The position numbers and the translations under genes are program-made. Of a DNA stretch of 64,000 nucleotides, positions 8,384 to 17,299 are shown piece by piece; the first letter of the stretch is position 1, and each line of letters opens with the position of its first letter. The DNA is taken from positions 124,001-188,000 of the forward strand of contig OZ245405.1 of assembly GCA_965226695.1 (NCBI GenBank). The letters run 5' to 3'. Source of the DNA: CATOSD01 sp965226695. Its GTDB lineage: Bacteria; Chloroflexota; Dehalococcoidia; Lucifugimonadales; CATOSD01. The notes beneath the pieces were generated by a model. The model did not search any database, was not told the origin of the DNA, and was given only the letters and a program-made list of their open reading frames with translations.

Positions 8384-9142
8384 CTAGCCCCTGCCGATGT
8401 AGGGCATCGCGGTGGCCATGATCGTCATGAACTGAACGTTTGCCTCGAGCGGCAGCTCCGCCATGTACAGCACGGCCCGCGCGACGTCGTCTGAGTCCAT
8501 GCGCGGCTCGGCGATCACCGCGCCGCTGGCCTGGGGCACCCCGCCGGTCATCCGGTCGGTCATCTCCGTGGCGGCGTTGCCTATGTCGATCTGGCCGCAG
8601 GCGATGTTGTACTTGCGCCCGTCCAGCGACGCCGAGCGCGTGAGACCCGTCATGCCGTGCTTGGTGGCCGTGTAGGGGGCGGAGTTCGGGCGCGGCACGT
8701 GCGCCGAAATCGAGCCGTTGTTTATGATCCGCCCGCCCATCGGCTCCTGGCTCTTCATCAGCCTGAACGCCTGCTGGGTGCACAGGAATGCGCCCGTAAG
8801 GTTCGTATCGACCACCGATTGCCACTGCTCGTAGGTCAGGTCCTCGAGCGGGACGCTTGGCGCACCGAACCCGGCGTTATTGAACACCACGTCCAGTTTG
8901 CCGAAAGCCTCCTGGGTCGCGTCGAACAGCCGGCGCACGGCGTCCGGCTTGCCGACGTCCGTCGGCACTACCAGAGCGCGCTCTCCGTGCTCGCCTGCCT
9001 CGTCCTTCGTGGAGCTTAGAGGCTCCTCGCGGCGTCCGGCCAGCGCCACAGAGTAGCCCTCGCCCAGCATCAGCAGCGCCGTTCTTCGTCCTATGCCCGT
9101 GCCCGCGCCCGTTATGATGGCGACCTTTCCCTCGGAGTTCAT
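8384..9142 (-). CDS. Short-chain dehydrogenase/reductase
   Basis: A 252-residue classical SDR. It has the cofactor motif GAGTGIG, the NNAG motif, and a catalytic Ser-Tyr-Lys set in NNGSISAHVPRP...YTATK. The RR pair after the glycine motif's strand may favour NADP(H). ATG 9142 follows GAGAGGTG; the frame extends to 9232 without a better site. The substrate is unknown. The gene is convergent with the epimerase and stands alone. Confidence 0.88.
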   Translation of the reverse strand: MNSEGKVAIITGAGTGIGRRTALLMLGEGYSVALAGRREEPLSSTKDEAGEHGERALVVPTDVGKPDAVRRLFDATQEAFGKLDVVFNNAGFGAPSVPLEDLTYEQWQSVVDTNLTGAFLCTQQAFRLMKSQEPMGGRIINNGSISAHVPRPNSAPYTATKHGMTGLTRSASLDGRKYNIACGQIDIGNAATEMTDRMTGGVPQASGAVIAEPRMDSDDVARAVLYMAELPLEANVQFMTIMATAMPYIGRG

Positions 9143-9400
9143 GCGGCACCTCTCGCGGAGTTTCGATGGGATATACGTGACCGCACCGGCGGCAACTGCG
9201 GGAGCCGCATCGGGGCCGGGCGGCGCGCACATACGTTAGCACCTTTGGCGCGGCGGCGCCAATCTCGGCCGGAGCCGATTCCTTTTACATGGGGCGTATT
9301 TTCGTGTTAGGCTGTCCCGGCCATGTCCCCTTTTCGGCAGACTATTATTGCGTCCGCCTTCCCCGCAGGAAGTCTCGCGGTTCAGTTAGGGGGTGAGGTA

Positions 9401-9916
9401 GTGCCTGTACAATCGTGGGAGCTGACCGCCGTGCTGTGGGGGATTGCTGGCGTGTTGTATGCGGTTGGAGTTATGGCGATGTTCTACCTACATGTGCGTC
9501 TCTTTCCTGGGAAGAGAAGGAATCCGTCAGTTTTGCTGCTTCCGGTTTCAATAAGACCGAAGCGAGGGGTTGCCAAAACCCCCGTTTGGATGATAGTCAG
9601 CTTTTCTGGCGGGCTATCGGGTTTGGTGATAGCCGGCACTTGGGTTGAGCCGCTCATGATTGCAAGTTGGGTTGTGGTTGGCGGCCTCATTATGGTTATC
9701 ATAGTCGGCTACTTTATTCTGGCAACTAAAACCCTCTGTCGGTTCGTCGTATGTCAGTGGCGAGTATCTTGGGCGAACCCTTATGGCAAACGAGGACTGT
9801 TTGTCCCCATAACGCGACCAATTCGAAACTTCATGTGGCGAAACGTTGGGAATCAGAAGGGTGAAACTGGCGAGCATGACAACCAAAACCTTCGAGCTCG
9901 CCTGTCCCGGCTGTGA
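9401..9916 (+). CDS. Hypothetical membrane protein, 3' end overlapped by the transposase gene
   Basis: A 171-residue protein with about three hydrophobic spans (WELTAVLWGIAGVLYAVGV; WMIVSFSGGLSGLVIAG; WVVVGGLIMVIIVGYFIL) and a basic hydrophilic end. I do not recognise the family. GTG 9401 has AGGGGG seven bases upstream; the frame is also open back to ATG 9323. Its last 41 bases overlap the transposase start, so the C-terminus may have been remodelled by insertion. Base composition drops from here to about 14.2 kb. Confidence 0.5.
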   Translation: MPVQSWELTAVLWGIAGVLYAVGVMAMFYLHVRLFPGKRRNPSVLLLPVSIRPKRGVAKTPVWMIVSFSGGLSGLVIAGTWVEPLMIASWVVVGGLIMVIIVGYFILATKTLCRFVVCQWRVSWANPYGKRGLFVPITRPIRNFMWRNVGNQKGETGEHDNQNLRARLSRL

Positions 9917-10814
9917 CGGAAAGGGCATCGTCAAGGTCGGTAAGCGCGACGCCTTACAGCGGTACCGCTGTAAGGCGTGCCGGAAGGACTTTCACGCGAA
10001 AGGCACGGCTCCGGGCAAGCGGTTTCCACCTGAGCAGATGGGCGCGGCTATTCGGATGTTTTACTCAGGAATGAGCTACAAACAAATCGCGGAAGCCATG
10101 GAGCGAATGTATGAGATCCCCGAACCCTCCAAGCGCACGATCTACAAGTGGGTGAAGGAGTACACGCAGAAAGCCCTAGGCCAGATGGGGAACCACAAAG
10201 CGGAAGTTGGCACCAAATGGGCGGTGGACGAGATGGTGGTGCGTGTCGGTGGGGAGCAATTGTGGAATTGGAATGTCATGGACAAGGACACGCACTACAT
10301 TCTGGCTACGCACTTGCCCAAGCGCCGCGACGCACGGGAGGCCCGGAAGGTACTTCGGAAGGCAATGGCTAACGCCGCGAGCGGCCCAGAGGAAGTGAGA
10401 ACGGACCGGCTGAAGTCCTATATTTCGGCGGTGGACGACGTGTTCGGCGCGGACGCCAAGCACATTCAGACTGACGGCATACGCGCCGAGATAAACAACA
10501 ACCTCAATGAGCGATTGCAGGGGACTTTCCGTCAGCGCGAGAAGACCTTGCGCGGGCTTGAGAACCGTGAGAGCGGCCAGATCTACCTTGAGGGTTGGGT
10601 ACTGACCTATAATCTGTTCTGTGACCACGAATCGGTCGGCGGTAAGCCGCCTGGGGAGAGGGCGAAGGTGCAACCGCCGTTCAAGTCGTGGATAGACGTT
10701 GTGGAGACGACGGGGCCAAGGCGCGTGGTGCCCAAGAAGGTTGTGGCTGAAAAGCCCGTGGGAAAAGGCCAACGGTCACCGTCAAAACTGAGATGGACGG
10801 TGGCCGCAAGGTAG
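9876..10814 (+). CDS. DDE transposase with N-terminal zinc ribbon (IS6/IS240-like)
   Basis: A 312-residue transposase. The N-terminus has two CxxC pairs (CPGC and CKAC) forming a zinc ribbon, followed by a helix-turn-helix-like segment (MSYKQIAEAM). The DDE core shows Asp in KWAVDEM, Asp in VRTDRLKSY, and Glu in NNLNERLQGTFRQREK. The length and spacing fit IS6/IS240-type DDE enzymes with a zinc ribbon. ATG 9876 begins the conserved region. I did not find terminal inverted repeats by eye, so the element ends are undefined and it may be a domesticated or degraded copy. It lies at the left edge of the restriction-modification island. Confidence 0.8.
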   Translation: MTTKTFELACPGCDGKGIVKVGKRDALQRYRCKACRKDFHAKGTAPGKRFPPEQMGAAIRMFYSGMSYKQIAEAMERMYEIPEPSKRTIYKWVKEYTQKALGQMGNHKAEVGTKWAVDEMVVRVGGEQLWNWNVMDKDTHYILATHLPKRRDAREARKVLRKAMANAASGPEEVRTDRLKSYISAVDDVFGADAKHIQTDGIRAEINNNLNERLQGTFRQREKTLRGLENRESGQIYLEGWVLTYNLFCDHESVGGKPPGERAKVQPPFKSWIDVVETTGPRRVVPKKVVAEKPVGKGQRSPSKLRWTVAAR

Positions 10815-11002
10815 TTTCGAAGGCCGAGACTCCAAAGGCGGAGCGTCCAGTCACAAAGCGCACGGCGAGGCCGGTTAAGCCTAAGCGGAGGGCGGAGCGG
10901 CAGAAGGGACAGAAGCGACAGGCAGTGAGATCGCCAGAGTATCACCCGTACTTTGGGAAGTATGAGCCGGTGAAACTCCAAAGGCGGGGTAGGAAGCGAT
11001 AG
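10793..11002 (+). CDS. Possible small basic protein downstream of the transposase
   Basis: A 69-residue, extremely Lys/Arg-rich reading frame (KRTARPVKPKRRAERQK in the middle) that overlaps the transposase end by 22 bp. No family is recognised and the ribosome binding site is poor. It could be a nucleic-acid-binding accessory of the element or simply non-coding sequence with biased composition. Confidence 0.3.
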   Translation: MDGGRKVVSKAETPKAERPVTKRTARPVKPKRRAERQKGQKRQAVRSPEYHPYFGKYEPVKLQRRGRKR

Positions 11003-11078
11003 GCAGACATAGGCAAGGGTTCCTCAGAAAATGCTCGAAAGGGACAGATCGTTTTCGAAAGAGTTGCGGAGTATAGCG

Positions 11079-12995
11079 ATGTCTACTCAACACATTCGGA
11101 CTGAGGTTGACGCTTACGTGTACATAAAGCGTCAGTTGAAGGAGTTGGGTTGGGATGTCAGGAATCCAACCACTAACCCCAGCGGTCAGGTATGGACCCA
11201 AAATCAATGCCTCGCACATCCCACCATCAAACGAGCTTGGGGAATGAAGAGACCCGAAAATGTGGTCAAGTTGTCCGAGAGTGAACTTTGGGTGATTGAG
11301 GCCAAAGCTGACCGAAGAGACATTGGTAGGGCGAACGATGAAGCTCAGAACTGTTATGCAAAGCTGGTAAATGAGCTCAACTCTGATGTCGTGGTCAAGT
11401 TGGTGACTGGAATAGCTGGTAATGACGACGAAGGATGGACAGTCCAGAATTTCGTGAATCTCAACGGTAGTTGGTCGCGCGTCACAATTAACAGTCAACC
11501 CACAACTGGCTTTCTCACATCCTCGGATGTTCGAGTGTTGCTTGAGAGCGGCACGAGTGACATAGGGGACTTCACTCCACCGCAGTGGCTATTCCTGCAA
11601 GCTGCGGAACGGATAAATAGGACTCTCCATAACGGCGGCATAAACAAGAATGACAGGGCTAAGACAATGGCTGCTTTGTTGCTCTCTGTTGTTGAACAGC
11701 CTCCAAATCTGAATACGAGCCTTTCTGTACTGATTGGAGAGATTAACGCACGAAGTGCCGCGGTCTTGAATACCAATGACAAGGGAGAGTTTGCCCCCTT
11801 CATCAATATCCTGGCGCCCACCAATACAACAAATCACATCAAGTTTAGAGAAGCTTTGATTCGCACTATACAAGAGCTACTCAATTTGAACATCCGGTCA
11901 GCGATGAATTCGAGCACGGATGTACTCGGACAGTTTTACGAGGTTTTCCTGCGGTATGGCAACGGAGCCAAGGAGATCGGGATTGTACTTACACCACGCC
12001 ACGTTACCCGATTTGCAGTTGAAGCAGTAGGGATATCACCGGCTGACCTCGTGCTAGACCCAGCATGTGGAACTGGTGGCTTTCTAGTCGCTGCCTATGA
12101 CCATATTCGGCGAACTGGTACTCAGACTCAATTGGACCGCTTCAAAGAACACAATCTATTTGGGATCGAGCAGGACCCAGCGGTTGCGGTCCTTGCCGTG
12201 GTGAACATGATCTTCAGAGGCGACGGCAAGAACAACTTGGTGGAGGGGAGCTGCTTTAGTACAAGTCTCTCAAGTAGGACAATTGACGGCTACGCTTCTG
12301 CAGAATATGTTCGTGATTGCCCCAACCAAAATCAGCCTGTCACACGGGTTCTAATGAATCCCCCCTTTGCAGGAAAGGACAGCGTAGAGAAGGAATATCA
12401 GTTTGTTACGCGGGCTCTGGAGTTTATGGAGGACGGCGGAATACTCTTCAGTCTGCTGCCATTGAACTGCCTGTTCGCTGCACACGCAGAAAAGGTCTGG
12501 CGGGAGTCCGAGTTGTTGGCGAAACACACTCTACTTGCCGTGCTGACTTTCCCAACGGAGTTATTCTACCCATCAGCAAGCAAGCAGGTTGCTGGGGTGT
12601 TCGTGCGAAAGGGGTTCCCGCATCCCATAGACCAACCCGTGTTTTGGGCAAGAGTTATTGATGATGGGCACATTAAGGTCAAGAAGAAGAGACTGCTGGC
12701 TTCTGAGATGCGACCGCCTAGATATTGCAGCGACGACATTCCCGATGTCTTACCGCACTTGAGAAGCTTCTTAGTTCAGCCTGAGTCAGTCAGTGTCAAC
12801 GAACCGATGCGATGGAAGACGGCTCCCATTAACCTAACCGATTCATCCCTTGAGTTGTTACCTGAAGTGTATCTGGATGGCCCAGACCCAGCCCCTGAAG
12901 ACATTGGCCGCGAGATGGAAAGGCTGGCAAGGATTACTGCCGCCTACTTAGTCAGGCAGGGCAGGGAGGTGAGCGATGTCGATGAAACCGCTTGA
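11079..12995 (+). CDS. BcgI-like fused nuclease/adenine methylase (RM subunit)
   Basis: A 638-residue protein. The N-terminus carries a PD-(D/E)XK-like nuclease site (Glu60 in RPEN, then Glu74-Ala-Lys76 in WVIEAK). The middle is an N6-adenine methyltransferase of the HsdM type, with DPACGTGG (Asp327 onward) for SAM binding and the catalytic NPPF (427-430). Fused nuclease and methylase of this length, followed by a separate specificity gene, is the layout of BcgI type IIB enzymes, which cut on both sides of a bipartite site. ATG 11079 has GGAG six bases upstream. The specificity gene overlaps by 20 bp. GC is lower than in flanking genes, suggesting transfer. Confidence 0.85.
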   Translation: MSTQHIRTEVDAYVYIKRQLKELGWDVRNPTTNPSGQVWTQNQCLAHPTIKRAWGMKRPENVVKLSESELWVIEAKADRRDIGRANDEAQNCYAKLVNELNSDVVVKLVTGIAGNDDEGWTVQNFVNLNGSWSRVTINSQPTTGFLTSSDVRVLLESGTSDIGDFTPPQWLFLQAAERINRTLHNGGINKNDRAKTMAALLLSVVEQPPNLNTSLSVLIGEINARSAAVLNTNDKGEFAPFINILAPTNTTNHIKFREALIRTIQELLNLNIRSAMNSSTDVLGQFYEVFLRYGNGAKEIGIVLTPRHVTRFAVEAVGISPADLVLDPACGTGGFLVAAYDHIRRTGTQTQLDRFKEHNLFGIEQDPAVAVLAVVNMIFRGDGKNNLVEGSCFSTSLSSRTIDGYASAEYVRDCPNQNQPVTRVLMNPPFAGKDSVEKEYQFVTRALEFMEDGGILFSLLPLNCLFAAHAEKVWRESELLAKHTLLAVLTFPTELFYPSASKQVAGVFVRKGFPHPIDQPVFWARVIDDGHIKVKKKRLLASEMRPPRYCSDDIPDVLPHLRSFLVQPESVSVNEPMRWKTAPINLTDSSLELLPEVYLDGPDPAPEDIGREMERLARITAAYLVRQGREVSDVDETA

Positions 12996-13932
12996 AACCG
13001 TTTTTCACATCCGGCGCGCTCGCTCTGCCCCTTTGGGTGAATACAACGAAGGCCCGATTCCTTACCTAGGGAATGGTTTCGGCAGTAATCCGATAGCCAA
13101 GTATGTCGTGCCATTCGACGACGACCGCGTGTTTGACTTTGACGCCGTGGTTGTGTCGGCATTTGGAGAGGTTACCGTTCAGTCTGCACCTTTCATCGCA
13201 TATGGAGCCGGGGGGACGAGTCTGGTGGTGTTGGAACCGCGTAGCGCTATGAGCCCTACAGGCTTAGCGTTCTATGCTGCTTGGTTAGCAACACAGTTGA
13301 GAGGAAGATTCAATTGGTACTATCGAAGCATCCCGTCTCGAGTCAAGAGATTCCGTATCCCAGATCAGGTGCCATCTGGATTACGCTTTGATGTGCAAGA
13401 CTACATCCCCAGGCGGTCCACCCTGGCCCCATCCAAACCAATTGAATTGAAATCGTTTCCGATCGAGGAAATATTTGACGTGAGACGAGCGCGGTCTGTC
13501 AGCTTCGATGACCACGAAGTTGGCCCAGTTGCCTTCGTGAGCAATGGAGAAGGAAGTGGGATCGTTGGATATGTCAATCCGCTGGAAAACGAGACGGTTT
13601 TTCATAAGGCGGGCATAGCAATCTCCGCAATGAGTGGGGCCTCAATTCAGGCACCTCCATTTATTGCAAGAGGGAGTGGGGGGAGTGGTCTTGTGGTGCT
13701 GCAACCCGTCAAGGAAATGATTCCAGAACAGCTCCTATGTGTGGCAGCGGTTTACAATTGCTCAACTAGGTGGCGATTCAGTTGGTCTAGGCAGATTACA
13801 ACCCAACATATCAAACGTCTCTCGGTGACGCTACCAGCTGTAGGTGGGAAGCCAGACAAAGTCGCAGCGAGACGGTTCGTGCGCTCACAGGTCCCATATT
13901 GGGGGGTTGTTGATGAGGTTCTGCGGGGTTAG
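12976..13932 (+). CDS. BcgI-like specificity subunit with two target-recognition domains
   Basis: A 318-residue protein built of two related halves. Half 1 (about 4-130) has VFHIRRARSAPLGEYNEGPI, an APFIAYGAGGTSLVVLEP segment and a closing RFRIPD. Half 2 (about 158-290) has IFDVRRARSVSFDDHEVGPV, PPFIARGSGGSGLVVLQP and KRLSVTLP. Two target-recognition domains fit recognition of a bipartite DNA sequence. The start overlaps the RM gene by 20 bp, implying coupled translation. I cannot predict the recognition sequence. Confidence 0.82.
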   Translation: MSMKPLETVFHIRRARSAPLGEYNEGPIPYLGNGFGSNPIAKYVVPFDDDRVFDFDAVVVSAFGEVTVQSAPFIAYGAGGTSLVVLEPRSAMSPTGLAFYAAWLATQLRGRFNWYYRSIPSRVKRFRIPDQVPSGLRFDVQDYIPRRSTLAPSKPIELKSFPIEEIFDVRRARSVSFDDHEVGPVAFVSNGEGSGIVGYVNPLENETVFHKAGIAISAMSGASIQAPPFIARGSGGSGLVVLQPVKEMIPEQLLCVAAVYNCSTRWRFSWSRQITTQHIKRLSVTLPAVGGKPDKVAARRFVRSQVPYWGVVDEVLRG

Positions 13933-14044
13933 AGCAGTGGTTGACGGTGCAGACCTGGGAGAATCAACTCAAGCACGTCTTTGGCTTACGTGATCTTTAA
14001 GGCCTTGTAACGTGCGGCCAATTGGAACGAGGAGGAAAGTGCCA

Positions 14045-14254
14045 ATGTCTGAAGTTTGGAGTTATCGACAGCGCAAGATGGACATTGCTTGGGAAATAGC
14101 GAAGAAAGCGATTGACGGCCAGGCAAGGCGACCCAACATAGGCGACGATGAGCGCCACCGAATAACCGAAGACGCCCTCCGAAAGGCATGGAGTATTGTC
14201 GATGGGGTGTTTCCAGCTTATGACGATGACGGGCGCGCTGAGTCTGCGAACTAG
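14045..14254 (+). CDS. Small hypothetical protein
   Basis: A 69-residue, mostly helical, charged protein (MSEVWSYRQRKMDIAW at the N-terminus). ATG 14045 has a strong GAGGAGG nine bases upstream, which makes it a credible gene despite its size; a GTG start at 14012 is in frame but lacks a site. It lies 112 bp after the specificity gene and is the last gene of the low-GC island. No family is recognised. Confidence 0.55.
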   Translation: MSEVWSYRQRKMDIAWEIAKKAIDGQARRPNIGDDERHRITEDALRKAWSIVDGVFPAYDDDGRAESAN

Positions 14255-14947
14255 CCATACGCCCAAAAGAAACGGAGCCCCGGAGCCTGTTTCAGGCTAC
14301 CAGCTGCGCCCAAAACCGTCTCCCTCGCCAACAGCCTGCCCCCGCGCCCGACTCTGAACCTGCGGCCATCGCCTTGCGTTCGCCATTTTGCTTACCAGAT
14401 TCCCCCCGGACGCCCCAACGCACACCCCGGCTGCACCCCCTCGCCCACACCCGACACATTCGCTCCCCCGTACCCAAAAAAACGTCACTTTCCCGCGCCA
14501 CCCTTTCCCGGCCATGCACCATCCAACCCCACACACGTCCCTCCCCTTCCCCACGGCTGCACCATTTCTCCCCACCAATCCGCCCCAATCCCGCGATTTT
14601 CGCCACCCCTCTTGAAATATACGCACATCCGTACTATCATCGCCCACGCGAGGAACCGACCCCGCGGCCCGGAAACCCTACCCCCAAGCGAGGTAGGGCT
14701 CCAAGCATCCTGTAGGGGCGTCGAAACTGGCCACCGGCCACTGTCCTACTCTGCCACGCGGCGTGACATTTCTGTCCCGAAGTGCACACGCCGGCATTAC
14801 AGATTCGCGCGGGACCGGCGACACCCTCAGCTAGGAGGCGCACAGAATGTCGCAGAAACGAACAGAATTCGCCTTCCCGCTTTCGCCGGAACAAGGTGTT
14901 GGGTGCACCAAGTAATCTGAAACAGGCGCCAATCAAGAGGGCGCGCG
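14255..14947. other. Gene-free tract, strongly G-poor on the + strand in its first half
   Basis: About 690 bp without a convincing gene. From about 14320 to 14640 the + strand is very rich in C and nearly lacks G: in 14521-14580 I count 33 C and 4 G. Reading frames exist on both strands but only as low-complexity Pro/His/Arg-rich (+) or Gly/Arg-rich (-) translations, so I do not call them. The second half (14640-14947) has ordinary composition and a partial GTAGGGGC repeat near 14712. Confidence 0.6.
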
Positions 14948-14986
14948 TTGACACTCCCGCAAGCCGTCTCGTATCATCAAATGATA
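14948..14986 (+). promoter_or_regulatory. Sigma70-type promoter with -10 inside a palindrome
   Basis: TTGACA (14948-14953), an 18-base spacer, then TATCAT (14972-14977). The -10 is the left arm of a perfect inverted repeat, TATCAT-CAA-ATGATA (14972-14986), which could be an operator. The PLP-enzyme gene starts at 15035, about 50 bases after the expected start point. Confidence 0.6.
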
Positions 14987-15034
14987 GGCGGCGCGCTCAG
15001 ACAGCGTCGCCGCACTCGCAAGGAGACTCACCAC

Positions 15035-16168
15035 ATGAACGCAATTTCCGGCGCATCCGTCGCCACGGCTACACCCGCGGCCACCCAGTCCGCGCATCCG
15101 GACCCCGCGCTGGACGAGCGCGCGGTCGTCTTCCGCGGCGACGGCGAACCCAAGTCGCCCGCCGGCATCGTGCGGCGGCTGGCCGAGCTCGAGGCCGAGT
15201 CGGCGCTGAGCCCGGACAACTACTCGCTCGGCGGCAGCGTCGAGGCGCTGGAGCGGCACTTCGCCGGCCTGCTGGGCACCGAGGCCGCCATTTTCATGCC
15301 GACCGGAACGCTCGCCAACCACCTCGCCATCCGCCGGCACTGCGGCACGAGGCCCAGGGCCGTGGTGCAGGAGCAGAGCCACCTTTACCACGACTCGGGC
15401 GACTGCGTGACCCGCCTGAGCGCCATCAACCTGGTGCCGCTGGCGCCGGGCCGACCCCACTTCACGGTTGACGAGCTGGACGAGGCGCTCGGCGCGTCCA
15501 CAGGCGGCAGGGTGCTCAACGAGGTTGGCGCCGTGATGATAGAGAGCCCGGTCCGGCGGCAGAGCGGGCGGGTTGTACCGATCGACATGATGCGGCAGGT
15601 AACGCAGCTGTGCCGCGAGCGCGGCATACCGACGCACCTGGACGGCGCGCGGCTGTTCATGATGGCCGGGGCCACGGGCATACGTGCGGCGGACTATGCC
15701 GCGCTGTTCGACACGACCTACGTGTCGCTGTACAAGTACTTTGGCGCTCACTTCGGGGCGGTGCTCTGCGGCAGCGCCGACTTCGTAGACGGCCTCTACC
15801 ACGAGCGCCGCCTGTTCGGCGGCGGGCTGCCCGCCTCGTACTTCGCCGCGGCGCTCGCCCTGAGCGGCGCTCAGGGATTCGAGGAGCGGTTCGGTGACGC
15901 CATGGACAAGGCGAGGCGGCTCTTCGAGGAGTTGAACACACTTTCCGGCGTCAGCGTGGGGCGCTTCGAGAACGGCTCCAACATCTTCCCAGTCGACTTC
16001 GACGACGGCGTGGATGCCCACCTGGTGGCCGAACGGCTGGCCGGACGCGGCGTTTTCGTCTACCCCCAGGAGGGGCAGCAGGACAGCTTCACGCTAACCG
16101 TCAATACCACGATACTCAGGCAGAGCAACGATGAGATCGTCGGCGCCTTCAGCGCCGCTCTCGATTAG
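15035..16168 (+). CDS. Threonine-aldolase-like PLP enzyme (beta-eliminating lyase family)
   Basis: A 377-residue fold-type I PLP enzyme of the threonine aldolase/tyrosine phenol-lyase family. It has PTGTLANHLAI (cofactor phosphate region, about 89-99), HLDGAR (Asp203 facing the PLP nitrogen) and the expected Schiff-base lysine at Lys234 in SLYKYFGA. In low-specificity threonine aldolases this site usually reads SxSKGLGAP, so the Tyr-flanked version suggests a divergent substrate. About 25 disordered Ala/Thr-rich residues precede the domain. ATG 15035 follows AAGGAG. A clear promoter lies just upstream. Confidence 0.85.
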   Translation: MNAISGASVATATPAATQSAHPDPALDERAVVFRGDGEPKSPAGIVRRLAELEAESALSPDNYSLGGSVEALERHFAGLLGTEAAIFMPTGTLANHLAIRRHCGTRPRAVVQEQSHLYHDSGDCVTRLSAINLVPLAPGRPHFTVDELDEALGASTGGRVLNEVGAVMIESPVRRQSGRVVPIDMMRQVTQLCRERGIPTHLDGARLFMMAGATGIRAADYAALFDTTYVSLYKYFGAHFGAVLCGSADFVDGLYHERRLFGGGLPASYFAAALALSGAQGFEERFGDAMDKARRLFEELNTLSGVSVGRFENGSNIFPVDFDDGVDAHLVAERLAGRGVFVYPQEGQQDSFTLTVNTTILRQSNDEIVGAFSAALD

Positions 16169-16170
16169 CG

Positions 16171-17226
16171 ATGGCACGTCGGCAAACAAGCTCCCTCGGG
16201 CCCCGCGCTGACTTCCGGCGAGAAGCGATGGCGTCCATAAGCTCAAGGCTGCGATTCGGCCGGTTGCTTGTCTTGAAGGCGAAGAGGCGCGCCAAGACGA
16301 TAGAGCGGCGGCTTACCCGCATATTCGTCATCGATCTCCTCTTCCGAACGGTCAAGGAGATGGGCGACGACGACGCCACGCACATGGCCGCGGGAGTCGC
16401 CTACTACGCACTCTTTTCGCTGTTCCCGCTGCTGTTGGGGCTGATTGCCATTTTCGGCTACTTCGTAGGTGAACCGGCGGACGCGGACCAGGGAGCGGTG
16501 GCGGACGACGTCACCCACTTCGTCTCGGAGTACCTGCCCGGCTCGGAGACGTTCGTATCCGAGAACCTGGAGATACTGCTGAACCTTCGCGGTGCGGCCA
16601 CGGTGGTCGCCGTGCTGGGCATGTTCTGGTCGGCCAGTGCCGTGTTCGGGGCGCTCAGCCGGGCTGTGAACCGCGCCTGGGACGTTCATCAGGACCGTCC
16701 ATTCTACCTGAACAAGACGCGCCAGCTCGCAATGGCCCTGGGGGTCGCTTGCCTGTTTCTGCTGTCGTTCGGGGCGGCGACGCTGGTTCGTGCCGCCGGC
16801 CTGCTCGGCGACCTGGACGCGCCGCAGGTCTCGTTCATGGTCAACCACATCGGCACGGTTGTGTTGCAGACGACTTCCTTCGTGCTGGTGCTGAGCGCGT
16901 TCCTGCTGATCTACAAGTTCACGCCAAACACCACGACCTACTGGCGGTACATATGGCCGGGGGCGATCGCGGCCGCGTTGCTGTTCGAGGTGACCAAGAA
17001 CCTGTTCATAATCTACCTCAACAGCTTCGCCAGCTTCGACGACACCTACGGGCCGCTGGCGCCCGTGATCGTGTTGCTGCTGTGGACCTACGTTAGCAGC
17101 CTGATAATCATCAGCGGCGCGGAGCTTAGCTCGGAGTACGGCAGGCTGAAGCTGGGCATCAGCCGGGGAATGCCGTTCCGCCCCCGGTCCGAATCGCCGG
17201 ACGCCCAACCGGCGCCCGGCGATTGA
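16171..17226 (+). CDS. YihY/BrkB-family membrane protein
   Basis: A 351-residue inner-membrane protein of the YihY/UPF0761 family (once called ribonuclease BN), with about six spans and the family signature DDATHMAAGVAYYALFSLFP (about 70-89) and later LLFEVTKNLFIIYL. The molecular function is unresolved in the family. The first ATG lies two bases after the preceding stop; the ATG at 16228 (residue 20) is an alternative start that would drop a basic leader. The C-terminus is a short hydrophilic tail. Confidence 0.88.
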   Translation: MARRQTSSLGPRADFRREAMASISSRLRFGRLLVLKAKRRAKTIERRLTRIFVIDLLFRTVKEMGDDDATHMAAGVAYYALFSLFPLLLGLIAIFGYFVGEPADADQGAVADDVTHFVSEYLPGSETFVSENLEILLNLRGAATVVAVLGMFWSASAVFGALSRAVNRAWDVHQDRPFYLNKTRQLAMALGVACLFLLSFGAATLVRAAGLLGDLDAPQVSFMVNHIGTVVLQTTSFVLVLSAFLLIYKFTPNTTTYWRYIWPGAIAAALLFEVTKNLFIIYLNSFASFDDTYGPLAPVIVLLLWTYVSSLIIISGAELSSEYGRLKLGISRGMPFRPRSESPDAQPAPGD

Positions 17227-17299
17227 CCGCCCGCGCGCGCCTGCGTAGAATACTCTCGGCGGGCGCGGATACGCGCCCCCCTGCATTGGAGTGGACTAC

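Noticed and set aside
9300..11030. Terminal inverted repeats of the insertion element
   Set aside because: I could not find matching ends by eye, so I annotate only the transposase gene, not the element borders.
14292..14715. Pro/His/Arg-rich (+) and Gly/Arg-rich (-) open frames in the G-poor tract
   Set aside because: Translations are pure composition with no start signals or domain.
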